The position numbers were made by a program, and so were the translations under genes. Shown piece after piece: positions 45,242 to 56,895 of a stretch of DNA of 64,000 bases. Source of the DNA: Aquabacterium sp. (GTDB lineage: Bacteria; Pseudomonadota; Gammaproteobacteria; Burkholderiales; Burkholderiaceae_C). How positions within the stretch are numbered: the first letter of the stretch is position 1; each line of letters starts with the position of its first letter. The stretch spans positions 496,001 through 560,000 of the forward strand of contig NZ_JACPYU010000003.1 of the NCBI RefSeq assembly GCF_016195855.1, written 5' to 3'. The notes under the pieces are model-generated. The model had not been told where the DNA came from. It worked only from the letters and a program-made list of their open reading frames with translations, and made no database searches.

Positions 45242-47623
45242 TCAAAGCGCGGCGATGCTGGTGCGGTCCAGATAGGCCGGCACGTCGGTACCCGGCATGG
45301 GGCGTGCGATCAGGTAGCCCTGCACATCATCACACCCCAGGGCCCGCAGCATGACCAGTTGCTCGGCGGTCTCGATGCCCTCGGCGGTGGTCTCCAGGCG
45401 CAGCGCCCTGGCCAGGCTGATGATGGCCGTGACCACCGCCTGCGCCCCTTGATCGCTGTCGAGCGAGCGCACGAACATGCCGTCGATCTTGAGCTTGTCC
45501 ATCGGGAAGCGGCGCAGGTAGGCCAGCGAGGAATAGCCGGTCCCGAAATCGTCCATGGCCACGCGGATGCCGCGGCTGCGCAGTGCCACCAGCGTGGCCT
45601 GCGCCCCGTCGTGGTCTTCGATCAGGGCGGATTCGGTGATTTCCAGCTCAAGGCGCTCGGGCTCCAGGCCGCTCTCCAGCAGGGCCTCGTCCACCAGGTC
45701 GATGACCGAGGAACTGCGGAACTGCACGGCCGACAGATTGACCGCCACGCGCAGGCCAGAGGGCCACTTGGCTGCGGCCTTGCACGCCTCGCGCAGCACC
45801 CAGTTGCCCAGCAGCACGATCTGCCCGGTCTCCTCGGCCACGGGAATGAACTCGCCAGGGCCGATCAGACCGCGCTCGGAGTGCTGCCAGCGCACCAGAG
45901 CCTCGAAGCCGATCACCTCGCTCGTGTCCAGGCGCATTTGCGGCTGGAAGTACAAGGTGAACTGCTTGGCCGTCAGGGCCTGCCCCAACTCGTGCTGCAG
46001 CCGCACGCGGGCCCGCGCGCTCTCGGCCATCTCCAGGTCGAAGAAGCGGTAGGTATTGCGGCCGGCCGCCTTGGCCGCGTAAAGCGCCAAGTCTGCACAT
46101 TGCAGCAGGGACTGGGGGTCGCGCCCATCGCGCGGGGCCAGCGCCACGCCAATGCTGGCGCGCACCTCGACCATGGCATCGTCCAACTGACAAGGCTCGC
46201 TGAGCAGCACCACCAAGCGCTCAGCCAAAGCCGCCGCCTCCTCGTGCGTGGCATAGCGCCAACTCAACAGCGCAAACTCGTCGCCACCCAGGCGCGCCAG
46301 CATGTCACCCTCGACCACACAGCCCTTGAGCCGTGCGCCCACGCGGCGCAGCAACTGGTCGCCCACGCCGTGGCCCAGCGAATCATTGATGTTCTTGAAG
46401 TTGTCCAGATCCAGGAACAGCAGCGCGCACGGGCGGCCGGGCGTGGTCGGATCGGCCGCCAGCTTGCTCAACTCGGAGCTGAAACGGTGGCGGTTGGCCA
46501 GGCCGGTCAGCGCATCGAAGTTAGCCAGCCGGGCCAACTCATCGCGTGCACGACGGGTGTGGGTGATGTCCGAGCCCACGCCGCGCCAACCAGCCGAGCG
46601 CCCGGTCTCGTCCAGCAAGGGCTTGGCCGTGAGCGACCAGCAACGCAACTCATGCCCCACCTCGACCGGGATTTCCAGATCGCGAAATGGCTGCCCCATG
46701 CGGATGCAGGATGTCAGCTGTGCCAGGGCCTTGCTGGCCTCCTCGTCATCGGGCGGCAGCATCGTTGACACCAATTCGATGAAGGAGCGCTGCAGCAACT
46801 GCTTGGTCGGCATGCCAAAGGTCTGCGCCAGGCGCGCGGACACGTGCCGCAGGTGCCCGGTGGGCGAGATTTCCCACAACCAGTCGGAGGCGTGCTCTTC
46901 GAAATCACGCAGCAGCAGGTCGATCAGCTGCTTCTGACGCTCGGTTTCCGCCTCGGCACGCAGCCGACTCATGAAAACGCGCCCATTGGTGAAGCTCACC
47001 CCGCTCATGATGGCCATGTAGACCACCAGGGCGATCATCAGCGCCTGGCTGGTCGCGTAATTTGACTGCAACAGACCGACCACGCAGGTCAGGCACATGG
47101 TGATCACATAGGCCAAAGCGGCCGGCACCATGGGGCTGAGCATGAAGGCCCCGCCGCAGATGGTCCCCACCACCACCGTGGCCACCAGCATGGCACCGTT
47201 GTGATCGGCACTGGGGAACACCACCAGCGGCAGCACGGACCACAGCGCAGCAAAAAAGATCACATGCCCGACGATGATGTGGTGTGCGGTTTTGGTCGCC
47301 AGCACACGGGCCCCGTTGGTCAGCAGCATGCGCCACCAGACGGCCGCCACCGGCAGCCCGGAGATCACGAAGAAGCTCCACAGCGACAGGCCCAGCTTGT
47401 CGACCTTGCCCCAGAACACCCAGCAGATCACCAGGGTGTTGATGGCGTTGCCGGTCATGATCAAGGGCAAGAGGCGAATCAGCGCCTGAATCTGGCGCCC
47501 ACGGAAATACGCAGCCTGCGGCCCATCCACCGCCTCGCGCGGGATCACTTCGCAGAGCAAGTCGTCAAGCCGCTGCCTGATCGTCAGGGTCAGATTTTCT
47601 TTGGAGAGAGACATCCCCGCCAT
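45242..47623 (-). CDS. Membrane PAS-GGDEF-EAL c-di-GMP protein
   Basis: A 793-residue signalling protein. About six hydrophobic helices (residues ~45-210) are followed by a PAS domain (SDWLWEISPTGHLRHVSARL), a GGDEF domain with a canonical LGGDEFALL site, and an EAL domain with GFEALVRWQ, ELEITESAL and DDFGTGYSS. Both active sites look intact, so it could make or break down c-di-GMP. Two starts, 47623 and 47614, are possible. Confidence 0.92.
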   Translation of the reverse strand: MAGMSLSKENLTLTIRQRLDDLLCEVIPREAVDGPQAAYFRGRQIQALIRLLPLIMTGNAINTLVICWVFWGKVDKLGLSLWSFFVISGLPVAAVWWRMLLTNGARVLATKTAHHIIVGHVIFFAALWSVLPLVVFPSADHNGAMLVATVVVGTICGGAFMLSPMVPAALAYVITMCLTCVVGLLQSNYATSQALMIALVVYMAIMSGVSFTNGRVFMSRLRAEAETERQKQLIDLLLRDFEEHASDWLWEISPTGHLRHVSARLAQTFGMPTKQLLQRSFIELVSTMLPPDDEEASKALAQLTSCIRMGQPFRDLEIPVEVGHELRCWSLTAKPLLDETGRSAGWRGVGSDITHTRRARDELARLANFDALTGLANRHRFSSELSKLAADPTTPGRPCALLFLDLDNFKNINDSLGHGVGDQLLRRVGARLKGCVVEGDMLARLGGDEFALLSWRYATHEEAAALAERLVVLLSEPCQLDDAMVEVRASIGVALAPRDGRDPQSLLQCADLALYAAKAAGRNTYRFFDLEMAESARARVRLQHELGQALTAKQFTLYFQPQMRLDTSEVIGFEALVRWQHSERGLIGPGEFIPVAEETGQIVLLGNWVLREACKAAAKWPSGLRVAVNLSAVQFRSSSVIDLVDEALLESGLEPERLELEITESALIEDHDGAQATLVALRSRGIRVAMDDFGTGYSSLAYLRRFPMDKLKIDGMFVRSLDSDQGAQAVVTAIISLARALRLETTAEGIETAEQLVMLRALGCDDVQGYLIARPMPGTDVPAYLDRTSIAAL

Positions 47624-47798
47624 TCAATCCAATGTGGATAACCCAATGGGAATCGGCATTTAACCCCGGAACTTGATATCGCCAGACGAAATGGCGCAGC
47701 CTGATCGTGAGGCTTCCGCGGCATCGCACACACCTGTCCCAGTAATTTGGTGCGTCATTTGGCTTACCATCTCCGCCCTTGCTGAGCGAAAAACCATC

Positions 47799-50111
<2,313 letters not shown>

Positions 50112-50131
50112 GCACCTTTGACCGAAACAAG

Positions 50132-50174
50132 AACGGCGTAAACTGGTTTGCCAGTCACGCCGTTTGTTTTTGTG
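50132..50174 (+). terminator. Rho-independent terminator after maeB
   Basis: An outer stem AACGGCGT / ACGCCGTT encloses an inner stem ACTGG-TTTG-CCAGT, followed by TGTTTTTGT. It sits 20 bases after the maeB stop and separates it from the convergent type VI cassette. Confidence 0.8.
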
Positions 50175-50319
50175 CTCAGACTTGCGGTACGTGAACCCAA
50201 GTCGTCTCTTGTCCATTCAATTGAGGCAGCACATCTCCCTTGTTGCACGTGACATGCTGGCCCAAGTCATCGCGAGATGCCCAGCGTCCGGCCAGTGGCG
50301 CCGCCCAGGAGCGCCTGAT

Positions 50320-51372
50320 CTATTGAGGCAAGTCCAATGACCAAATGGTCTCACCGTAGTCTGACTCCACGCGAGGCATGATCTCACCCTGCTCAAAATG
50401 GCGTTGTGCTTCAGCAGCTGGGGTGAACCACCATCCCGTACGTGGACAAGGCTGACCTGCCGGGCAGCGTAGGCGCGCCGACGGAGAGGCCGCGACACCG
50501 GCCTGATCAGCCTCGACATCGTCAACCGGCAAGCGGTATAAAACCTCCTCGGCGGGTACAGAGCCATCTCGATAGCGGGTGTCTTCCCACAGGAGTCGCC
50601 AAAAAATGCTGCTCGTTTGCATGGTCTGCTGGGTTGCAGCCAATGGTCCAAACTCAGGGCTCGCGTTCATCACAGGCACTTGCCCCTTGATGAAGTACTC
50701 CATTCCGCCAACGATTCGCCCATTGCAATCCACTTGTTCGTAGATGCCATCTTTTGGAGCGTGCTTACCCTGGGAGAAATACACATCCCACAAAGGTTCT
50801 GGGAGACTTGTGTTCAAGCCTTGCTGTCGCAACTGAGCAAGAAAACCTCTGATACCAGGTCGAGACTGGCGCAGCGCGTAATAACTCACGCCGTGTCCTG
50901 AAGCCATCGCGGCATCGTGCGCCCGGTAGTAGCGCTCAACCAACTGCAATGGCCATCCTTGCACGCGAGCAATTTCATCTGCCTTGCCCCACCATTCGTA
51001 TCGGCGCTGAACCAGCCCGGTGTTGACTTTGTTCAGCCATCCTTCTGATGAGGTCTGGCTGAAGACGCTACGGTCACCGGAACGCAACGCGGCCAGGCCA
51101 CGCTCGTAATTGACTTGGTCGTCAGCGATGTACTTGTACGTTTGGATGTCTGACTCATACGGACTATCCTGGGACCGAAGCCACCCTTCAAAGTCTTGCG
51201 CGAACTCACTCCACAAGCGTGCGTTATCTGCAATAGCGGTATAGGAAGTATTTCGCTTGAGCCACCAAAACAATGCTTGACGCTCTCCGTCATCAGGCTG
51301 CACAAAAGATGCCGGACCATTAGGTCGCAGGGGGGGCTTTGTCCCACCAAAAAGCGTTGGAATGAACTTCAT
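50320..51372 (-). CDS. Putative T6SS immunity protein (Imm71/Imm72-like)
   Basis: A 350-residue soluble protein, last in the vgrG cassette. The C-terminal part (PCPRTGWWFTPAAEAQRHFEQ, then SDYGETIWSLD) resembles the end of Imm71/Imm72 immunity proteins that accompany polymorphic toxins; this is from memory of the pattern. There is no signal peptide, so it would act in the cytoplasm or bind the toxin before export. Its start overlaps the preceding effector gene by four bases (ATGA). Base composition looks lower in GC than the window average. Confidence 0.6.
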   Translation of the reverse strand: MKFIPTLFGGTKPPLRPNGPASFVQPDDGERQALFWWLKRNTSYTAIADNARLWSEFAQDFEGWLRSQDSPYESDIQTYKYIADDQVNYERGLAALRSGDRSVFSQTSSEGWLNKVNTGLVQRRYEWWGKADEIARVQGWPLQLVERYYRAHDAAMASGHGVSYYALRQSRPGIRGFLAQLRQQGLNTSLPEPLWDVYFSQGKHAPKDGIYEQVDCNGRIVGGMEYFIKGQVPVMNASPEFGPLAATQQTMQTSSIFWRLLWEDTRYRDGSVPAEEVLYRLPVDDVEADQAGVAASPSARLRCPAGQPCPRTGWWFTPAAEAQRHFEQGEIMPRVESDYGETIWSLDLPQ

Positions 51373-52802
51373 TTTCTCGCGCCTTGCCCTGCATAGCGTT
51401 TACTTTGATCTTCGTCGTTTGCAAGGCGCTCCGCACGAGCCGCCCCGGCAAGCTTCACATTGCCTGCGGCATAGCCCACACCTTCCAAGTCAGTCCAGCC
51501 AGTCTTACCACTGCGCACAATCCATTCAACGGCATTTTGAAAACCGTCGGACCATGAAGCCAAGTTGAGTTGTGTCATGCCACCGGGCAAATACTGACCT
51601 GAATTCTTTATTCCAAACTGCTCGGCAGCTTTACCCTCCCAAGCGTTGACCACATGCCCAGGCTTGACCCGACAAATACTAAATCTACCATTGACGCTGA
51701 ACTCCTCCAACACGGCAAGCAACTCACGCCATTGCTTGCCATTCTTCAAGACTTCCCTCCAGTTAACCTCAGTCACGCCGTGCGGCAAACGGACCCACCA
51801 CGCACCATTGATGGTTTTGGAATCCTCTAAGTGAATGCGCAGCAAGTATTCACCTTCCTTGACCGTGCTGGCCTTTATGGCTCCTGAATATGCAGCGATC
51901 GCGGTATAGGCCTCTTTTTCCAGGGCGGTAGGCCCCTTGCCATACATCAGATCGGGATAACCATCCTTGAACGTATAGATCCTGGCGATCGCATCTCTAT
52001 CTGCTTGAGTTGCTCTGTCGCCAGCTCGCGCAGGGTTTTGCTTCCAACCGCCATGAGCACTTGCCTTGGCTGAAACTTGACTCTCTTCAGCCAGCCTTGC
52101 TTCCGCCTCGCGAGTTATCGTCTTGGTCCCTGGCACAGCCGTATGCCACTCACCGCGATACACCAATTGCTGCAATCGCTGAAGACGCGCATGCAACTCT
52201 TTGACGCCCTCCGGGATTCTCTTGGCACCAGCTTCCTTCAGCTTCTTGAAGCCTGCGATCCATCCATCCAATCGCGCCACCATGGATGTCGGAAGCACGC
52301 CACCCATCTTCAACTTGATGCGAGCCATTACCGCAATCATGGTGTCCACAAATGCGTTGAAACGCTGTAGCACTTGGCCTTGGTACTTCAGAACATCAAG
52401 TTCTTTGAGCCACTTCACTGCATTGCCATGTCCGACGCGATTCAGGAAAGTGATGACCTCCTCCAACACCTTCGCGTCTTTGGCTACATCAGCTGTCACA
52501 CGAAGCGCCAAACGCCCAACACCTTTGATAACACCACCAATCACCGGAATCAGCGCAAATACGAAAATGACGAGCAACAGCCATTGCATCTTGTCTTCGC
52601 GCTTTTTCTCGTCACCAGCCAACCCCAAAGAAATGGCGATCAGGTCTCGCGCGGCGGTCACATCGCCTACCAACGGCACCATGCCAATGGCGGCATCCGT
52701 GATGATCTGACTGAGATCCATTTTCTCGTTAAACGCGCCTTGGACCGTGCCCCACATCCAGTCCATCACGTCCAGGGCTATGCGCTTGGCTTCCGTACTC
52801 AT
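51369..52802 (-). CDS. Putative T6SS effector with N-terminal membrane-helix domain
   Basis: A 477-residue protein between vgrG and the putative immunity gene. Residues 1-110 have WMWGTVQGAFNEKMDLSQII followed by GMVPLVGDVTAARDLIAISLG and a hydrophobic stretch (WLLLVIFVFALIPVIGGVIKG), a layout used by several T6SS effectors for loading or membrane insertion. The middle is helical. The C-terminal ~190 residues, from DRATQADRDAIARIYTF, look like a separate toxin domain with a conserved-looking SGQYLPGGMTQLNL. I cannot name its activity. It has four-base overlaps with both neighbours and visibly lower GC than vgrG. Confidence 0.65.
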   Translation of the reverse strand: MSTEAKRIALDVMDWMWGTVQGAFNEKMDLSQIITDAAIGMVPLVGDVTAARDLIAISLGLAGDEKKREDKMQWLLLVIFVFALIPVIGGVIKGVGRLALRVTADVAKDAKVLEEVITFLNRVGHGNAVKWLKELDVLKYQGQVLQRFNAFVDTMIAVMARIKLKMGGVLPTSMVARLDGWIAGFKKLKEAGAKRIPEGVKELHARLQRLQQLVYRGEWHTAVPGTKTITREAEARLAEESQVSAKASAHGGWKQNPARAGDRATQADRDAIARIYTFKDGYPDLMYGKGPTALEKEAYTAIAAYSGAIKASTVKEGEYLLRIHLEDSKTINGAWWVRLPHGVTEVNWREVLKNGKQWRELLAVLEEFSVNGRFSICRVKPGHVVNAWEGKAAEQFGIKNSGQYLPGGMTQLNLASWSDGFQNAVEWIVRSGKTGWTDLEGVGYAAGNVKLAGAARAERLANDEDQSKRYAGQGARK

Positions 52803-55800
52803 GCCTGAGCCCCCCTGCGGCGTTCAATCAATTGATCGAGTTCTGACTCGGTCGGCTGGTCTGATAACTTGGCAGGATTGTCTGCAGCATCAAGCCTGCT
52901 CCAAGCGCGCCCATCAGGTTCAAAGCGAACCTCGACTGGCCCTGGAGGAACGGCGCTGAGCTCGACCTTACCGCTCGCATCCGTTACACCACGGCGAACA
53001 CTGCCATCGCCCAACTTGGCCTCATACCTAGCAGCCTGAACAGACTCCCCATCGTGATACTCCCGCGTCACGATCACATCTTGCGGAGGAATACTGGACG
53101 CACCGGTCGGCAACGCCATCAAACTAGCCGAGCCCCCGCCCCCACTCCCCCACGCGTGCGCAGCCCCCTTTACCGTCCACGTCCCCGGGCAAGTGAAGGT
53201 GATGTCGCCGCCCTTGATCACGATCTGGCTCTGGCCTGCGGTGAGGGTGATGCTGTCGCTGGCCTGGATGCGGATTTCATCCGTGGTGCTTTGAACCGTC
53301 AGGTCCTTGTCTGACCAGATCTGCTGGGCATCGGTGTGGGCGCGCAGGCTCAGTGCCGCGTTGGCGGTGATGGCCTTGATGCCGCCCGAGTGGGTGTAGA
53401 GGCTGGTGGTCTGGCCGCTGACGCTGCTGAGGGTGTGCGTGCTGGTGAGCTGGGCGTCGCCTTGCGTGGTCAGGCTGGTGTCCTGGCCGCTGAACAGGCT
53501 GAAGCTGGTGGGGGTCACGAAGGCCGCGGTGGCGGGGGTGTCCACGTGCAGCAGCGGCTTGGCGAAGCGCTCGACGGGGTCACTCAAGGTGCGGCCCTTG
53601 GCTTTCCTGGCTTCGTGACCTTGCACGGCGCCGCTGTACTTGCCTTGGGCTTGTGGGTCCATGGCATCGGCGTGTTGTTGCAAGGCTTGCTGACCGTCGT
53701 GGCTGGCCAGGCCTTGGGCACCCTGCTGGCGAGCACTTTGGCTCAAGGCATCACCCAGCTGGCGTGCGGCCTTGAGTTGGCCCACGGCTTCGGCGGCATC
53801 CATCTGGGTGCTGTTGACGCTGGCGCCTTGCCCGCTGCGGGCGGTGGTGCTCATGAACAGGCCTTCGCCCGCGCGCAGCGTGGCCCAGCCGTCGGTGTGG
53901 CCGTAGAAGCCTTCACCCAGCCACTGGCCGCGCTGGGCGTTGCCACTGCCGCCCTGCCCGCTTTGCTGGATGATGCGGCCCAGGGTCAGCTCGTTCCAGC
54001 CGGTGGCGGCGCTGTGGCTGGCCAGGCGCATGCGCAGCTGGCCAGTGGCGTCGTCCACCAGCCATTGGTTGGCGCCTTGGTCATCAAGATGCGGGTGGTG
54101 CCAGCCGGAGACGGTGCCAGGGTGGTTGGCGCCCGCGTCCACGCCTGCGGGCCAGGGCAGATCGTGCTGGCCGTTGTGCAACTGGCCCACCACCACGGGG
54201 CGGTCGATGTCACCGTCAAGCCAGTCCACCAGCACTTCGGTGCCGGCACGGGGTGTGAAGACGGCGCCCCAGTTGGGGCCGGCCACGCCTTGGGCCACGC
54301 GCACCCAGGTGCCGCTTTGTGCATTGCCGGGGGCATGGCCGGTGTCGGCACCAGACAAGGTCTGGGGGGCGCTGAGGGCGCCGGCCAGCGGGGCCTGGCC
54401 GCGTTGCCAGGCGAACTGGATGCGGATGCGGTTATCGCGGTCTGTGGTCAGCGGTTCGCCTTCGTTGGCCATGACCACGGCGGTTTGCAGGCCGGGGGCC
54501 GTGGGTTGCCGCTGCGGCATGGGCACCAGGCGGGCCACGGCGGGCACGGCGTCAAACCGGTTGCGGTAGCTGCCTTGCTCCACGTCCGTGCTTTGCAGGA
54601 TCTGCGCGGCCTGGCTGCCCAGGTTGTTGGCGGCTTCGTGCGTGATGCGGGTGGCGCAGAACGCGTTGTCTGCGCCGATGCCAAGACTGGACGAATACAG
54701 GCTGTGTTCGGTCAGCTGGAAGGTGGCCGCAGGACGCAGGGCGCGCACGGCGCTTTGGCCGCTTGCATGCACCTGATCCAGTTGGTGCGCGGCCATGAGC
54801 GCCTGGGCACGGGCGTCTGCCGTCTGGCTGCTGGCGGGCTGGGCGGTGCCCACGCGGCCGTCTGTAAAGCGGCGCTCGCCCTGGCCGATGTAGTGCTCCA
54901 GCACAGGCTGCTGGCCCAGTGCGATGTCAGCCCCGCTGCTCGCGCTGACACCGGCCAGTTGGCGCTCGTCCCAGGCGGCCAATGTCACGGCGTTGGTGCC
55001 GACATGCTGACCCACGCTCCAGGCCGTGATCGTGTCTTGCGCGAAACCTGCCCCCAAGCCGGAAGCCAGGCCAGAGAGCCCCACTGCACCCGCCACGCTG
55101 GCGAGCAAGCCGCCGCCCGCGCCACCGCGCAGGTCCGGCTTGCCAAAGCGCAAGGCGCCCAGGTCAGGCCGCGGTGCGTTCTGGTCGAAGATCACCAAGG
55201 TGTGTTTGGCCGCACGCGGCCCCGCCACGGCGCCTTCGGCCACGCCGTCATGCTCCAGGCGCCAGCTCCAGCCTTCGCGGGCCATGAGGCGGGTCACGAA
55301 CTGCCAGTCGGTCTCGCGGAACTGCGTGGTGATCTCGTGCACCGGCCCCGGGTCGGCCACGTCCAGCTTGAAGTGGGCCTGGGGGTAGGCCGAGAGCACG
55401 CTGCTGATGATGTCGACGCTGGTGGCATCCTGGAAGATGCGGCTGTCGCGGCGTTGTTTGAGCCAGTGCGTGAAGCCGTACAGGGTGATGCGGAACGCGC
55501 CCGCGCCACCATCGCTGCCCAGTTGGGCCACCTGGCCGGCGTAACCGTGCCAGTTGCGCCAGCTGCCATCGGCCTGCATCAAACGCAGGGTGACTTGCTC
55601 GCCGGTCAGGGCCTTGAGCTCCAGAAAGGCGCTGGTGCTGATGCAGTCGATCTCGGCGTGCAGGGGCTCGTCGGCGTGCACGGCCTCGGTCAACTGGAAG
55701 CGCGAGACCACCAGCGTGCCCGATGCCATGGCGGATTCAAGCTGGATCAGGCGCGTGGCCTGGCCAATGCCCAACGCGGCTTTGAGGCGGGACAGCAGTT

Positions 55801-55843
55801 CAGCATCCAGGCCGGATAGGCCACCTGAAAGCGGGAAATTCAT
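52799..55843 (-). CDS. vgrG: Type VI secretion system tip protein VgrG
   Basis: A 1014-residue spike protein. Order: N-terminal gp27-like domain (TGEQVTLRLMQADGSWRNWHGY, IFQDATSVDIISSVL), gp5/OB-fold region (NRIRIQFAWQRGQAP, then WVRVAQGVAGPNWGAVFTPRAGTEVLVDWLDGD, split by position), the T6_Vgr/DUF2345 region and a beta-helix with SDKDLTVQSTTDEIRIQASDS. After the core, residues ~925-1014 add a small domain (REYHDGESVQAARYEAKL, GVTDASGKVELSAVPPGPVEV) resembling a transthyretin-like fold that could hold the effector. The effector gene overlaps its stop by four bases. No other T6SS structural gene is in the window. Confidence 0.93.
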   Translation of the reverse strand: MNFPLSGGLSGLDAELLSRLKAALGIGQATRLIQLESAMASGTLVVSRFQLTEAVHADEPLHAEIDCISTSAFLELKALTGEQVTLRLMQADGSWRNWHGYAGQVAQLGSDGGAGAFRITLYGFTHWLKQRRDSRIFQDATSVDIISSVLSAYPQAHFKLDVADPGPVHEITTQFRETDWQFVTRLMAREGWSWRLEHDGVAEGAVAGPRAAKHTLVIFDQNAPRPDLGALRFGKPDLRGGAGGGLLASVAGAVGLSGLASGLGAGFAQDTITAWSVGQHVGTNAVTLAAWDERQLAGVSASSGADIALGQQPVLEHYIGQGERRFTDGRVGTAQPASSQTADARAQALMAAHQLDQVHASGQSAVRALRPAATFQLTEHSLYSSSLGIGADNAFCATRITHEAANNLGSQAAQILQSTDVEQGSYRNRFDAVPAVARLVPMPQRQPTAPGLQTAVVMANEGEPLTTDRDNRIRIQFAWQRGQAPLAGALSAPQTLSGADTGHAPGNAQSGTWVRVAQGVAGPNWGAVFTPRAGTEVLVDWLDGDIDRPVVVGQLHNGQHDLPWPAGVDAGANHPGTVSGWHHPHLDDQGANQWLVDDATGQLRMRLASHSAATGWNELTLGRIIQQSGQGGSGNAQRGQWLGEGFYGHTDGWATLRAGEGLFMSTTARSGQGASVNSTQMDAAEAVGQLKAARQLGDALSQSARQQGAQGLASHDGQQALQQHADAMDPQAQGKYSGAVQGHEARKAKGRTLSDPVERFAKPLLHVDTPATAAFVTPTSFSLFSGQDTSLTTQGDAQLTSTHTLSSVSGQTTSLYTHSGGIKAITANAALSLRAHTDAQQIWSDKDLTVQSTTDEIRIQASDSITLTAGQSQIVIKGGDITFTCPGTWTVKGAAHAWGSGGGGSASLMALPTGASSIPPQDVIVTREYHDGESVQAARYEAKLGDGSVRRGVTDASGKVELSAVPPGPVEVRFEPDGRAWSRLDAADNPAKLSDQPTESELDQLIERRRGAQA

Positions 55844-55992
55844 GACAACTCACCTGACGGACTTTTTAGGTATAGCTTTTGATTGTCCATGGAGCCCACG
55901 AGCCGCCCCGCCCCGCTTGCGAGGGGATATTGCAAGCAGTTGTATCCCCCCACGCCAGACGGTGCTTCAGGGTGGCGGCTAGACTGGCCGCC

Positions 55993-56892
55993 ATGTCTGC
56001 TGCAGCCACCCAACCGTCTCCCCATCCATCTGTGTTGCAAGGCTACCTGGCCGCACTGGGTACGGTGTTCATCTGGGCAGGCTTCATCCTGATCTCGCGC
56101 CTGGGCGGCAAGACCTCGCTGACGGGCTGGGATATCGTGGCGCTGCGCCTGGGCACGGCCTCGCTGTTTCTGCTGCCCTTCTCGCTCAACTTCCCGGCAG
56201 GCACCTGGCGCGACAAGCGCATGTGGACCATGGCCTTGACGGGTGGCCTGATCTTTCTGGTGCTGGTTTATGCGGGTTTCAAGCGCGCGCCGGCAGCCCA
56301 TGGCGGCATCCTGCTACCGGGCATGCAGCCCTTTCTGGTCACGGCCCTCGCCTGGTTGCTGATGGGCGCCCGGCCCTCGCGTTTGCGGCTTTTCGGTCTG
56401 ATCCCGATTGCGGCGGGCGTGGCTTGCGTGGCCATGCCGCAGATCCTGGGCGCCCACGAGGGCCCGAGCACCCTGGCGGGTGACGCCTTGCTGTTGGGTG
56501 GCTCGCTGGCCTGGGCGATCTACAGTGTGCTGGTCAAGAAGTGGGCGGTCGATGCCTGGTTGCTCACGCGCTTTGTGGCGCTGGCGTCCTGCCTGGTGTT
56601 CATGCCGGTGTACCTGGCTTTCCTGCCCAAGGGCCTCGACCAGGTACCGATGTCGATGCTGCTGTTGCAGGGGCTGTATCAGGGCCTGGGGCCGACCATC
56701 GTGGCCATGCTGCTGTTCTTGCGCGCGGTGGCCATCCTGGGTGCCGAGCGCACAGGGGCCATGGTGGCGCTGGTGCCCGTCATGGCGGGACTGGGGGCCG
56801 TGCCGCTGCTGGGTGAGCCACTCACCGGCTGGTTGATTGCCGGTCTGCTGCTGGTGTCGGGCGGGGCCTTCTTGTCGGCCCGCTTGAAGTAG
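55993..56892 (+). CDS. EamA/DMT family transporter
   Basis: A 299-residue inner membrane protein with ten helices arranged as two EamA repeats (start YLAALGTVFIWAGFILISRL; second repeat ALLLGGSLAWAIYSVLVKKW). DMT transporters export metabolites or amino acids. The start at 55993 gives the compact N-terminus usual for the family. Substrate is unknown. It is convergent with the EAL-CBS-GGDEF gene, with only three bases between them. Confidence 0.9.
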   Translation: MSAAATQPSPHPSVLQGYLAALGTVFIWAGFILISRLGGKTSLTGWDIVALRLGTASLFLLPFSLNFPAGTWRDKRMWTMALTGGLIFLVLVYAGFKRAPAAHGGILLPGMQPFLVTALAWLLMGARPSRLRLFGLIPIAAGVACVAMPQILGAHEGPSTLAGDALLLGGSLAWAIYSVLVKKWAVDAWLLTRFVALASCLVFMPVYLAFLPKGLDQVPMSMLLLQGLYQGLGPTIVAMLLFLRAVAILGAERTGAMVALVPVMAGLGAVPLLGEPLTGWLIAGLLLVSGGAFLSARLK

Positions 56893-56895
56893 GCC

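Noticed and set aside
53336-55819. 827-residue open frame on the plus strand opposite vgrG
   Set aside because: It is a shadow of the high-GC vgrG codons: composition is Gly/Ala/His/Val-rich without any domain pattern, whereas the minus strand encodes a clear VgrG.
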